This document shows positions 44,612-57,474 of a stretch of 64,000 nucleotides of DNA, piece by piece. The notes under the pieces are model-generated. The model had not been told where the DNA came from and made no database searches. It was given only the letters and a program-made list of their open reading frames with translations. Position numbers and translations under genes: made by a program. The stretch spans positions 972,076 through 1,036,075 of the forward strand of contig UESW01004236.1 in NCBI GenBank assembly GCA_900491605.1. Direction: 5' to 3'. Source of the DNA: Calamus simplicifolius. Taxonomy: Eukaryota; Streptophyta; Magnoliopsida; Arecales; Arecaceae. Each line of letters starts with the position of its first letter. Positions within the stretch are counted from its first letter, which is position 1.

Positions 44612-47600
44612 TATACCCAATCTGCGTATATTCCTTTCTCAACCTTAGCCCTGAATCTTTCCCATTTGAAACATCCATAGTTTTTCTTCTAAACCTAGCT
44701 TAAACATCTTGGTCCAATTTGGAGCTTCTTAGATACTAATATAACTAATTATCTGTGTTCATGTTTATCTCTTTCAATTCATCCCGAACTCACTGTTCAT
44801 CATTTATCTCTATTCTTTTTGAAGTTTTTTTTTTAAAAAAATTCTTAATTAATATATTAAGAGCATAATTTTTTGGATTGTTTTAGTGAATAATATCGAC
44901 AAGCCTTACCCTTGATCATTCTCAACTCCTTCCCGCTAATTGTCTGATTTTTGATATAGTCATTATAGTAAGATTTGCATAATGAAATATTATGAAAAGT
45001 TATTAATAAAGGGTGATTTTTTATATGTCTGCTTTATATTAAATTCATTGTGATGCTAGAGATGCCATTAAGGTAGAAGTTGTTGAATGAATGTGGTACT
45101 GAAGAGATCGTTGGGATAAGGCTTGTCGAATAAATGTAATATTAGAGATGATAGGATGCCATTTATTTCATGTAAAAAAGAGATATTAGAGATATTAGAG
45201 ATAAGTTTCTTAAATATACGTGACAATCAATTCATGTCCACCGTTACAATTTTGAGCCCAGTGGTTGGACTCGTTTTTTGCCTTCGAATCATAATTCCAG
45301 CGTCTTACGTTGGACCGTTACAATTTCTAGCACGACTCTCTCGTTCTTCTGCCTGCAAATTATAACTCCCGCAGCTGTCACCTGTGTGGGAATGAACACA
45401 TTCTATTGAGGGGAGGGGATAAAAACGTGAAGAGAGCGTTCGAGCAGAGGGGATAAAAACGTGAAGGGAGCGTTCGAGCGGAGGGGAAAAAACGTGAAGG
45501 GAGCGGAGCCTTACCGTTATAAAGGGGACCATCCTCACGGTACCGTTCTCCATAACACAGTCACTAGTGTTCCTGCTTTGCTGAGACTTGAAAAGGGTTT
45601 CATTGCGAGTGACTTCTCTCAACTTCTCCATGCATGCATTTTAGTCTTGTATGGAAGCTCCCGAGCTCACGAAGCTTCTATCTTATTCACTGCTTTGCTT
45701 CATCTTATTTGTTGCAGTTTGGGTGTCTCCTATTTTTTCACCGTCTGAGACTCGATACTCTTAGCACATATGAGGTAGTTTCCTTTGAACCTTCTTTTCG
45801 TTTTCTTCTTATTTCATTTCATATTAGCCAATGAAATGATGAGGCAACATCTCTAATAACTGTATTAATCTACGTGTGCTCAGGACACAACCGTACCTCA
45901 TGAAGGCAAGAGTCAGAGTGCTAGATCAAGTTCGAAGGTTAGAAAAGCCCCCAGACTTGTTGTTTGTCCAATCAGATTTGAGGACCAGAGTTCGATCCCA
46001 GAAATTCCAGAAGAAGACAAGCGGAACAGCAACGATATCTAAGTTTCTGGTTGAGTACAAGGAGCACTAGGTTCGGATTTATTTATTAGGCCATTTCTGT
46101 TTCACTTATATCTATCCTGTATCTTGTGTTGGTGTTAGTAGCATCGCAGGATATTTATTACCTTCTGCGTCTTTCTACCATGCATGCTATTTAAACTATC
46201 AAAGTGGGTGCCAACATCGATCGGTGATGATTTATTATATATTACTATTAGTGATGGTTCTTACAACCACCAGTGGATCCCCGGCCAGCCTCCTCTCCCC
46301 TCTCGTTTCTCCCTCTCATCCCTTTTTGATATGTTGCAAGTTGAGAGGTTTTTAATTCAAATCTCTCGAATCCATGGCTGCAGGTTGTCTTCTCGGACCT
46401 CGTTCCTCTTCCTGAGCCTCTTTCTTCCCGCTGCACCAACATCTTGTCATCCTCCAACGTCACCTGGACGACGGCCTTGGAGCGACCGAGAACGTCAAGG
46501 TGGAGTTTGATGTTGTGGGCGAAGAATTGCATAGAGCGAGGTGGGCCGCATTAAAGCGATAAAAGCAGAGATTTGAACTCCAAAAATTTCATACTTGTAA
46601 TTTTCCAAATTTACAACATATTTGTAATTTGAAAAAAATTACGTGAATAAAAGAATAACCGTTGGACCCTATATACCTGTTGATCTGATTGTGGACGAAA
46701 CACTTCTTCTTATTAATATTAATACTATTTTTTTAAGGAATTGCATGCAGAAAAGGTGTGCTTGGATTCAGAATTTTGGGCTGCTTTAGTTTTCAACAAC
46801 GTTTTTTGTTTTCATTTTTCATTTTTATTTTTCTAAAAATAATTTTTATTTTTTATTTTCTGATTTCTAAAAAGGAATTTGATTAAACAGTGAAAGTAAA
46901 AATTATTTTCTATTTTTTACTATAAATGATATTTTTTTAAAAGAGCAAGTAAAAAAGTTTAAACAGAATACCATCAACTCCTACATAACCAAGTTCTATC
47001 TTATTTTCTTTATTTTCTTTATTTTAATAAGAAATAGTGAGAACATTTTTAAACTAATTTTGGTTATTTACTATTTTAACATTATATTTTTCAAAAAATT
47101 TTTATTTTCATACACCAAAAGCATTTTCATAAATATTTTATATTTTCTATAATTAAATTAGAGAGCAATTTTTTTAAAAAAATCATACATATCTTTCATT
47201 TTTTTTGTTTTCTTGAAAAAAGAATGTAGCATTAGGTTTAAGCACTTGGTACTACTATTCTTAGATTTTTACGCAGTCAAATTAGGCTGGGCATAAGTTC
47301 AAACAATATTTATTCACTTAATCTATATGCAACCATAATCTATAGGAATTATTGAATAGTAAATGTAGAGAATGACTTTGTACATATGGGTTTATAATTC
47401 TTTGGAAACTAATTTGAATTAAGTCAAGGATATTATTGGGGTAGGGCCAGTTGAATAAATGTCGGGATAACCAATTCTTTCTTTTGTTACCATTTGGTCC
47501 TTTTGTGCTATTTTCTTACTGCTCCTTTATGCCGAATAAATGCCACAATCGTATCCTCTATCCCTTACAACATTGCTAAATTTAACTCTTACATTGTTCT

Positions 47601-49798
47601 TTTGTCTGCAATAATTGGTACTTTAACAACTATCCCCTTCCAAGGTGTCAAGACCTTTGGCCGCAATGTTGTTGGAGTAGGGCTAAAACCATGAAGGGAT
47701 GGGAGCCTAGCTAGCGGTTGTAGAAGAGACAACTCTTTGGTCCGGTACCATTCTACGTAGACGCGGTTCTTGCTTCACTTTAAACTTCATAGTTGCACTT
47801 CTTTACTGTTCTTTTGCTTATAAACCTGATTTCTTAGCAGCTGTTAGCTGTAAGAGAATGAAAACCATCCATTACTCTGTTGAAGCAATGCTAAAAAAGT
47901 GAAGGGAATGGATCCTATGGAGTAAAAAATGGTTGGAACACCTTTGGGGGTATGCTTGTCCATATAGTCGTGAGTGGAGTCCAAAAGGGGTACAAAGAAA
48001 CCTAGTTAGAGAGGTTGTGTTTGAGTGAATTCAAGCCTCAATGGCAAATTTTTGTCTTTCCATTATCATATGCTCTTTAGATGCTCTCTCATTTTGCTTT
48101 GCTGTAGTTATATTTGACGTTTTCTATTTGTTCACTCTTTGAAACTTTTACCCAATTATAACTCTATGAGGTAGCTTCTTTTCACCTTCACTCCCCTTTC
48201 TTCTACTCTTTTCATTTCATATTTGCTGATGAACAACATTTCATCCATCATTCCCCATGTGCATGAATGGTACAGTAGGACTATGGTTCGATCCCTAAAA
48301 ACTAGCAAAGATGAGAAGGAATCATTTTGCTAATGCATTGGCTAGGTATATGTAAGGAATGGTAGATTCAGATTTATTTGATCATCTTAGTTTTACTTCA
48401 TATTTATCCTATGTTTCACTTTGAATAGCATTATGAGATGTAGTCTTCTTTGTTTTGAAATTATTTGACTTTAGTTTTTTTTTTTTGTCCAATCTCAACT
48501 TTATAATATATCTTAAGGCTACATGTGTCTCACTAAATGTTGATCTATTTTTCTATCTAAGGGGAGGTGAACAAGGAGTAATGAAGGAGAGGAAGAAAAA
48601 CATAACCTATGTTTGGAAGTTTTTATTGAGGAGAAAAAAGGGAGAATCAAAGGGAATAATTACCCTTCATTTCCCTCATAGAGATTAAAAATGTTACTTT
48701 TTAACTTGAGGATAATGATTGAGAAGAAAAAGAGGTATGAGAGCTCTTTCCTTACTCCTTTAATAATTATCTTCATTTTCCTTCCTTATACCATCAAACC
48801 AAACAAAGAGAGGAAAATTACCTTTCTTTCTCCTTTCTCTTTTTATTAAAATATCTAAACAAAAAGAGAATTATTAGCCTAACTTTTCTTTCCAATTTTA
48901 AGAACCTAATCTTGACAATTAGATGAAGATGACAACTACATTGTTTCGACATTTTGTCCTCTTTATGGATAGCTTTGATGCACTCCTTTTTCTCATCATC
49001 CTTCATTGCCTTACTAGTAAATGGTGCTCTTGGCCATTAGATTGGTTATAAAAAGGGCTTTAAGTAAGAAGATTCCCTCTCTCGAGGCTTATTCATTCTG
49101 GTAATTAATGTGCTTACATGAATTCTCAAGTGGGCTTCGAATATCAGCTTGATTGAAGGAATTGGAGTCCATCCCTATTTTAAATGTCCCTTAGGACTTC
49201 ATTTTGTTGATAATACCATTATTTCCTCTGTCGAAGGACTTCTTTGTAAATACAATGAAAACCATGAATTCATATTAATTTTTTCTTCATACTTTGATCT
49301 ATTAGATTGAATTTGAAAATAATAATAATAATAATATCAATCGATTTAGATATAAGTTCAGAGCTTACTCATTTTAATGATTCCAAACTCAAACTTGTTT
49401 TTCTTATCCAAGCCCAAACATGGATATAAAGTAGATCTGATCTAAATCCAACTTGTTTATGGTCCTTGATCCTTATTACTTAGAAAATTATGGCTAATTT
49501 AATTTTCAACTAGAATCTTATAATTTTATCTCAACATATCTTCTCATATTATTTGAAAACTTAAAATTTGCTCAATGATCCCAACTTCTCCATCAGCTCT
49601 CTACTATGGTTTTGATCGATAGATACATGATGACATGAAGTCTAGCAAAAGAAATTTAGTATTTAATATTTTCTTATGAAAAGAATTAGGTTATTTTATC
49701 TTAGCAGCTAATTTTTGGTGAAGAATTTTATATAAGAAATGCTTTCCTAGCTAAGTTACACTAAAATTTTTTGGTATTTTTAATTTTAAAAAATATGA
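44612..49798. repeat. Host repeat unit, copy 2
   Basis: This is a near-identical duplicate of 10830-16008, lacking the CACTA element. It carries three 34-bp repeats (45418, 45452, and about 45486 with a lost T), a TATA candidate at 45518, the exon-like block with a mutated donor (45883-46050) and the short frame at 46374. Apart from small indels and a 60-bp-scale difference near 48670-48720 (absent from copy 1), the colinearity is complete. Confidence 0.85.
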
Positions 49799-50303
49799 TG
49801 GCATAACTTCTGCATACTCAACTCAACTCATCTAAGCCTTTTTCCAACTACATGGGGTCGGCTACATGAATCTGCTTCCTTCACTCTGTTCTATTTAGGA
49901 CCAAGTCGATATTCAAATTATAAATAGTTATACTTTTTTAATTATTTTTTTAATGTTACTTTAGGTCTACCTATCTCTATCCTTACCATGAATTGTTAAA
50001 AGATCACTCTTTCTAACTGGGACATCTAAAAGTCTATCTTGTGTATGTCAAACCATCGTAATCGATTTTCTCTCATTTTATCTTCAATTAGAGCTACTTC
50101 TATCTTTTCTCTTATATGTTTATTTCTAATCTATCTTTTAAAATTTTACCATATATTCATCTTAACATATGCATTTTTGTTACACTTAATTTATTCACAT
50201 GTTGTTTCAATATTGCCCAACTCTCTATTCCATATAGCATAGCTGGCCTAATAGTAGTTTTATAAAATTTTTTTTCAATTTAATGGGATGCACCGATCAT
50301 ACA

Positions 50304-51019
50304 TGTTGACGCCAAGTCGCCTTCCTCCAACGGGGAACGGAGATCTTCCTCCGGGCAACTCCTGCAAGAAAGTCCCAAAAATTGGTTGCTCCGGTGGGGA
50401 CCCTCCGATGCTCAAGTCAGCGACTCGAACAGATAAGAGTTAACTAGCAGAAAAGAGCTAGAGAACTAGAGTTCATGATCCTTTCCCTCGTCGTGAGTGT
50501 GGGCCTTTATACCTGTTCGAAGGTCTCTTTTTTATTTCAGAAGGTTGCTGACTTCGAGGTGCCTTTGTCCGGTAACGGACGGAAGGCAAGGCTGATAGTG
50601 ACGGGCAACCGACACTGGGCATGTCAGAGGTGTCCGCCTCGCCTGCCACCTGCCAAGCGACGCTACGGGTGAGGTGGACTGTTGCATCAGGCGTACGCTT
50701 TACGGGGTATGGCCATGCGCTGTTGCAGGCAGTGGGGACCACGTGGCCACTACAGGCGGTTGATGGGCCATGTGGGTGTGTCAGGCGGCTCGAGATAGCA
50801 GGTTGCCAGTCTCGGGGGCCAAACCGGGACAGAAGCGCGAGGCCGAGGCCGCGGCAGAAGCTCGAGGCCAAGGCTGAGGCTGAAGCTTGAGGCCGAGGCC
50901 GAGGGGACACTGGGTTCGGGGCCGAGGGGGCCTCGGAGGCCAGGCCATCCCAGAGGCCAAGGTAGGACTCCGTCAGTTGCCTTCACCGTTTACTCTAACG
51001 AATTGGATCAGCCACATCA
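50304..51019 (-). repeat. Tat copy 2, 3' LTR (716 bp)
   Basis: The LTR begins TGTTGACGCC and ends CACATCA. It carries many 1-3-base deletions relative to the other three LTRs, chiefly in GC-rich words. It shares catgatccttt with the 3' LTR of copy 1. Confidence 0.88.
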
Positions 51020-51556
51020 GATGCCCCATCGCTCATGAGATGAAGCGGGCCCACCTCTGCAAGGCGAAAGGGTGTCACCTTCCGAGTGGCTGATCTCCAT
51101 TTGCGGCCAACCGCCCTTGGACATGTATCTCTGTGCTGCGATAACTTAGTGCGGGCGACCTGGGGATGTGAAGGGGCAGTCACTGTCGTTCGTCGATCTG
51201 CAGTGATCATCCTCGAGGCGAGGTTGTCCTCTCGAAATCCATGAAAAGTAGCGCCATCATCGCCATCATGATGCTGTCAGCGGTGTCCCATCATTGGCCG
51301 AAGGCGGATCGTCTCACGCGTCGGGCGCCTGCCGAGGTGACCCAGCCTATAGCGGGAGTCCGCGTGGCTGGGCAGGTGAGGCGGACAATTTGAAACTATT
51401 TTAAGTCGGGAAGGGCTAGTTCCGTCACTTTGCTTCAGTTGTCTTCGTCTTCCTCTGGCCTTCAACCTCTCCTGCGACTCGAGAACCAGGTCCATCATTT
51501 TCTTTCACAGGTTAGCCTCCTGCCCCTCTTGGACCTTCCTTTTCTTCCTCGAACCC

Positions 51557-53664
51557 TTGCCATGGCCTCTCACCCCCTGGTCTTCTTCTGCCTCCCCAGC
51601 GACCACATTTCTCCCTCGAGGCTCGTGCCTCTGCATCTCCACTCCTTCGTGGTCCTCCGATCCAGAGGACCACCTTTCTATTGCCTGGCGGCAGGTCACT
51701 GGCAGGGCTCCCGCGAGGAGACGCCCGGCGGCGTTGACAAGCTCCAGCGAGGAGGCGCCAGGTGCGGCCGGTACCTCCTCGAGGGTGGGGGGAATCCCAA
51801 CGGGGATTGCCTCCACGGTAACGGGCCAGGACCTAGCTAATATCAGGGCCCATTACCAAATCTTTCGAGATATCGGGCTTTTCTCCGACCCCCGATGACA
51901 GGGTGGTCTCCTCCCGGCAGGGTAGCCCTATACAAGATTACCCTAAGGCTGGGCCTTCGTCTGCCTTTCCATCCTTTTTTCATCAATCTTTTAGACTATT
52001 ATTCTTTGACTCCCACTCAGCTGGTCCCGAACTCCCTTCGGACCATTTGTGCTTTCATAGTCCTCTGTCACCACCTCCAGATTACGCCCAGACTCTCCTC
52101 TTCGCAGCTTCTATACCCTTCGGCAGCAGGCGGTGGTGGCTGTTCCAGCCCCGACCCGGCCGTGTCCTCAAACTCTACCCCCCCTCCTCTGTCAAGGATG
52201 AAATCCCGATTCTTTTTTGCAGACCTTGACCAAATCAAGCCCGGGTGGGGGACCCTGACCTTCGGCCCAATATGAACTCCACCATACTCCGGGGGACAAA
52301 GAAGCACTGGGGCAGCTGTTAACGGACATCCCCAAATGCAATCGGCTCCTGACGGAGGAGAATCTTCGACTCGCGGGGGTCTCCACTCGGGGTGGTGAGT
52401 AGCAGGCATCCCCATACTTAACCAAATTGCCTTCTCTCTCTCTCTCTTCTTTTCTTTTCTTTTTTTTTTTTGCTAACTCCGACCGATGCTGTGCAGTGAT
52501 GAAGCTTCCCCTCAAACTCAAGAGGGCCGCCACTAAGAGGATGAGGGCCTAGGAAGGGCCGAGCGAGGGGCAGCAGGCCCCGGTACCCAAGCCTGGCAGT
52601 GCGAGTCTCCCCGCCGCACGCCTCGAGCCCTCGGCCGCACCGAAGGTGGATCTGACAGCCGACACCCCACCGTAGGAGGTGAGGGTCGAGGGGGCGACAG
52701 ATGAGCCTCAGGTGCCCGCCGAGCCAACCCCACAGAGGCAGAGCAGGGCCAAAATGGGGCCACCGTGGCGGCGAGCCCGCCCCCTGAGGAATGCCGCGGG
52801 AGCCCATTGAGCCCGAGCACCAAAGCCGCCGAGGGGAGCAGGGTCAAACCGACCCCCGGGGATTTTCCCTTATGAATGATGGGTCGAGCGGAGTAGCTCA
52901 TGTCCCAGGTTATCCTGCCCGAGTTCCAAGAGGAGCTCAGGCACCTGGGGGCATCCAGGTTCTTCAGGGAAGCCTTCGCAGCCCTCGTCCGAGTAAGTCG
53001 CTTTTGCCCTTGGCTTCAAATACCCGATGGTTTGCATGACTGACTTTTGAATGCAGGTGACAAACTTCCTGGGAGCCACCAGGGATGTGATCGATGAAGG
53101 GGAGGCCATTATCCGCCAGGCCCGGGGACCGAGGAGGCCCAGGCCCGTGCCGAGGCGGCAGAAAGGGCCCTGGAGGCGGCAAGAACTGACCATGCTGCCG
53201 AGTCAAAGGAGGCCACCACCCGAAGCGGAGGCCGATGCCAACCGTTTCGGGTGGCACTAACCAACTGGGGGAGGCCGAGCGCAATCGAGGCCCGGGACCT
53301 CCATATCGAGTTAGGCTCGGCCATCCAGGTGGCCGAGGCCAGGGCCACGCGCGCGAAGAAAGGGGGAGTGCACTGAAGAGAAGGAGAGGGAGGCCTCCTC
53401 CCTGGCCAGAGAGAGGAGGCCAGATCAAAGATATGGAGGTCGCCGCAGAAGCTAGGGCTGCAAGGGCCATGGAAGAGTTCCGGGTGTCCGAACGCTACGC
53501 AGATGAACTGGCCAAACTTCAGCGGATGCCTATCTCTAGGGGTTCCGATGTGGGAAGGAAAAGGTAGCCTGGGACCTGAACCTTCCTTAGGCTTTAGAGG
53601 TCGAGCCGGAGTGCCTCTCTAAAGTAGCCTCGTTCCGACGACGAGCCCGCGGTGGCCGACCCGT
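51557..53664 (+). pseudogene. Antisense ORF region of Tat copy 2, heavily frameshifted
   Basis: This is colinear with 17870-20065. The Transposase_28-like segment is readable at about 51915-52080 (RVALYKITLRLGLRLPFHPF, LVPNSLRTICAFIVLC) and, unlike copy 1, is not stopped right after it. It is detached from the upstream frame by small deletions near 51882-51920. The coiled-coil exon (from 53058) is broken by many small deletions. Splice borders at 52397 (gtgagt) and 52993 (gtaagt) are conserved. The product, if any, is unknown. Confidence 0.65.
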
Positions 53665-53994
53665 GAACTTGTAATTTTCTTTAAATTTTTTGTAAAGTTC
53701 GACTCAGTCGGCATTTTGTAAACACCTTAGCATTAATGAAATCATTTTTAGCTAACTGCAACGTGTCGCATTTGAATCCTCGGATTGCTGACGTGGGACC
53801 CCTAGGGGCTTCGTCGGCACCAAGGGGCAGCTTCTACCCATTCGTGAGCGACTTCGACTTAGCTAAGTAGGGCTGGAACCCCGGGAAGGCCAAGCCAGGA
53901 CCATGCCGGCCCCGTGCCACCAGGCATCGATGGGGAAGCGATCCTGTGCCAATGGGGAACTCTATTCTTGGAACGTCAGCCTTCGGACGCTGAG

Positions 53995-54205
53995 GTTGAC
54001 TCGGGCTTCTGAGGACGATGGAACATCGGCCTCGAGATGCCGAGGAAGATTCGGGCTTTTGAGGACCATGAACATCGGCCTCGAGATGCGAGGAAGACTC
54101 GGCTTTGGAGGACCGATGGAACATCGGCCTTGGACCACCGTGGGAGGCCCGGGCTTTTGAGGACCGATGGAGCATCGCCTTGGACCACCGAGGAAGACTC
54201 GGCTT
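53995..54205. repeat. Tandem repeats of about 51 bp in Tat copy 2
   Basis: About four units of gaggac(c)gatggaacatcgg correspond to 20400-20612, with several one-base losses. Confidence 0.7.
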
Positions 54206-55692
54206 TTTGGGAGCCGATGGTACACCGGTCTTCGCTACCAATGGTACATTGGACTTGAAGTGCCGAGCTAGTCTCGAGCTTTTCGGGAGCCGATGGTACA
54301 CGATCTTTGGTGCCAATGGTACATTGGACTTGAGGTGCCGAGCTGGCCTTGGCTTTTTGGGAGCGGTGGTACATCGGTCTTCGGTGCCGATGGTACATCG
54401 GTCTTTCTGTGCAGAGCTGGCCTGGCTTTTTGGAGCCGATGGTACACCGTCTTCGTGCCGATGGTACATCGGTCTTTCTGTGCCGAGCTGGCCTCGGGCT
54501 TTTTGGGAGCCGGTGGTACACCGGTCTTCAGTGCCGATGGTACATTGGTCTTTCTGTGCCGAGCTGGGCTCGAGCTTTTTGAGAGCCGATGGTACATGGT
54601 CTTTGGTGCGATGGTACATCGATCTTTCTGTGCCGAGCTAGCCTCGGCTTTTTGGGAGCTGGTGGTACACCGGTCTTCGGTGCCGATGGTACATCGGTAT
54701 TTCTGTGCCGTGCTGGCCTTGGACTTTTTGAGAGCCGATGGTACACCGGTCTTCGGTGTCGATGGTACATCGGTCTTTCTGTGCCGAACTAGCCTTGGGA
54801 TTTTTGGGAGCCGGTGGTACACGGTCTTTGGTGCTGATGGTACATCGATCTTTCTGTGCCGAGCTGGCCTCGGGCTTTTTGGGAGCCGGTGGTATGCCGA
54901 TCTTCGGTACCAATGGTACATTGGACTTGAAGTGCCAGAGCCGGTGGTATGCCGGTCTTCGGTGCCAATGGTACATTGGACTTGAAGTGCCGAGTTGGCC
55001 TTGGACTTTTCGGGAGCCGATGGTACACCGATCTTTGATGCCAATGGTACATTGGACTTGAGGTGCCAAGTTGGCCATGGGCTTTTTGGGAGCTGGTGGT
55101 ACATCGGTCTTCGGTGCCGATGGTACATCATACTTTCTGTGCTGAGCTAGCCTCGGGCTTTTTGAGAGTCGGTGGTATACCGGTCTTTGGTGCTGATGGT
55201 ACATTGATCTTTCTATGCCGAGCTGGCCTCAGGTTTTTTGGGAGCCGTGGTACACCGATCTTCGGTGCCGATGGTATATTGGTCTTTTTGTGCTGAGCTG
55301 GCCTTGAACTTTTTGGGAGCCGATGGTACACCGGTGTTTAGTGCCAATGGTACATTGGACTTGAAGTACTGATGGCCTTGGGCTTTTCGGGAGCCAATGG
55401 TACACCGGTCTTCGGTGCCAATGGTACATTGGACTTGAGGTACCGAGTTGGCCTCGGACTTTTTGGAAGCCGATGGTACACCGGTCTTCGGTGCCAATGG
55501 TACATCGATTTTTCTGTGCTGAGCTGACCTCGAGCTTTTTCAGAGCCGATGGTACACCGGTCTTCGGTGCCAATGGTACATTGGACTTGAGGTGCCGAGC
55601 TGTCCTTGGGCTTTTCGGGAGCTAGTGGTACACCGGTCTTCGGTGCCAATGGTACATTGGACTTGAGGTGCTGGGCTGGCCTCGGACTTTTT
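54206..55692. repeat. 76-bp tandem array of Tat copy 2 (about 20 units)
   Basis: The ttttt(g/c)gg landmark recurs every 70-79 bp from about 54212 to 55687. One unit near 54940 is partly deleted. The array begins directly where integrase coding ends on the minus strand. Long overlapping open frames in nearly every frame (up to 287 residues) come from the stop-poor unit. Confidence 0.9.
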
Positions 55693-56640
55693 GTGATAAT
55701 ACCGATAGAGGTTGTCAGCAATCCATGTCCACGGGAGTGTCTTTCCATCCAGCCCTTCAATTTTGTATGCTCTGTGGTGGAGTGCCTCAGTGACTCGATA
55801 GGGTCCTTCCCAGTTCGATGCCAACTTGCCTCCTTCCGTTGGTTTTGAAACTTCAGCTCGCCGAAGGACTAGGTCCCTCGGCAAAAAGGTCTTAGGGCAG
55901 ACGCAAGCGTTGTAATACTTGGCCATTTGCTATCGGTAGGCTGCCATCCGGAGTCACGCTTGGTCCAGTACCTCCTCCACAAGGTCAAGGTTGGCCCACA
56001 ATTGGTTTGGATTATCTTTCTCGCTGTATGCCTCCATCCTGGGGCTCGGGGAGCTGATCTCCATAGGAATGACGGCTTCAGATCCAAAGACGAGGCTGAA
56101 GGGAGTCTCTCCAGTGGGGGCTCGTGCGTTGTGTGGTAGGCCCACAGCATATTAGGGAGCTCCTCCACCCATCGTCCTTTGCAATCATCTAGCCGGGCTC
56201 TTAGTCCTTGGAGAATAATGGTTGGTTACCTCGGCTGCTCAGTTGGTCTGAGGATGCCCAACTGAGGTGAACCGTGATGGATGCCTAGCTTAGTGCAGAA
56301 TCCTCGGAAGGGTGCGTTGTCAAACTGCCGGCCGTTATCGGTGACCAGGGTATATGGTAGCCGAACCGGCATATTATGGACTTCCAAAAGAAGGACCTCA
56401 CCTTACTTTCGGTGATCTTGGTGAGTGCTTCGGCCTCGATCCATTTGGTGAAGTGGTCAATGACCACCAATAGGAATTTGCCCTGACCGAAGGCTAAAGG
56501 AATGGTCCCAAAATGTCCATACCCCACTGGACGAAGGGCTAAGGTGCCGCTAAGGGGGTCAGTTGGAATCGGCTGTCATTGGATGTTGGCATGGCGCTGG
56601 TAGCTATCGCACTTCTTGACAAGCTCGGCTACGTCCTTTC
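55693..56640 (-). pseudogene. Tat integrase
   Basis: In minus-strand order there is an HHCC zinc-binding end (MRKDVAELVKKCDSYQRHAN near 56640-56580) and the core (FLLVVIDHFTKWIEAEALTK, about 56475). A frame break in the catalytic region follows (near 56330-56350). Next comes the core C-terminus (ETPFSLVFGSEAVIPMEI, about 56115) and a C-terminal segment (ASNWEGPYRVTEALHHRAYK, about 55830; TLPWTWIADNLYRYY, about 55740) with no chromodomain visible. The frame then runs without a stop into the 76-bp array. An in-frame stop lies between the zinc region and the core. Confidence 0.82.
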
Positions 56641-56892
56641 TCATGGTCAACCAGTAGTACCCCTGCCGCAGGGCTTTGTACGCCAGGGCTCTGCCCCCCA
56701 GATGACTTCTGTAGATGCCCTCATGGATTTTTGTAGGATGTAATCAGCTTCCTTGGGGCCGACGCACTTGAGGACTAGGTATGAGAATGACCTTTGGTAG
56801 AGCCTTTCATCCATTATCAGGAACTTTGGGGCCCACCGCCTGAGCAGTCTGGCTTCAGCTGGATCTTTAGGGAGGGCATCATCAGTCAGGTA

Positions 56893-57474
56893 TCAGATGT
56901 AGGCATCCATCCAAGAGGGCTCCTGCTCGATCGGTAGAGCCTCCTCCACTGCTTCAATGCTCGGGACTTGCAGGTTCTCCACGTACGTCCTTCCTAAGGT
57001 CCCGTCGACTGAAGTGGCCAAGCAGGACAGTGCATCAGCCCTAGCATTCTTCGCCCAGAAAATGTAGCTGACGCGGAAGTAGAAAAACTGAGAGGCCTGG
57101 GATTGCACCTTGCTTAGGTAACGGGACATAGTCAGGTCTCTGGCCTCATACTCCCCAACAACCTGCCCAGAGACAAGCTGAGAGTCCGTAAAGGCCCTCA
57201 GACGTTCCGCACTGAGTTCCTTGGCTAGCTTCATCCCTGCTAGCAAGGCCTCGTACTCCACCTGGTTGTTGGTGGCTGGGAAAAGAAATCGGAGGGCATA
57301 CTCCACCACCTCCCCCTCGGGGCTCGCAAGAATAAGTCCAGCCCCACTCCCTTGAGAATTCAATGCTCCATCTACATGAAGGATCCAGTCCTCCCTCCCC
57401 GCTCCCTCGGCCGTGGGGGATTCACGCGCGCCTTCGGGTGCAACTCCGTCGAATGCTCCTCGGTCCATGTGCAC
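56893..57474 (-). pseudogene. Second RNase H domain (archaeal-type, RVT_3-like) of the Tat pol
   Basis: The open frame encodes WILHVDGALNSQGSGAGLIL, NNQVEYEALLAGMKLAKELS and RAFTDSQLVSGQV. The catalytic pattern D..., E..., D is visible in order. This domain lies between the retroviral-type RNase H (57422-58000) and the integrase. It would cut RNA in RNA-DNA hybrids. Of the pol segments it is among the best preserved (193 residues open). Confidence 0.82.

Noticed and set aside
53834..55926. Many long overlapping frames (up to 287 residues) on both strands
   Set aside because: They are produced by the stop-poor 76-bp repeat, which shifts frame every unit. Only the minus-strand end at about 55700-55926 belongs to integrase.
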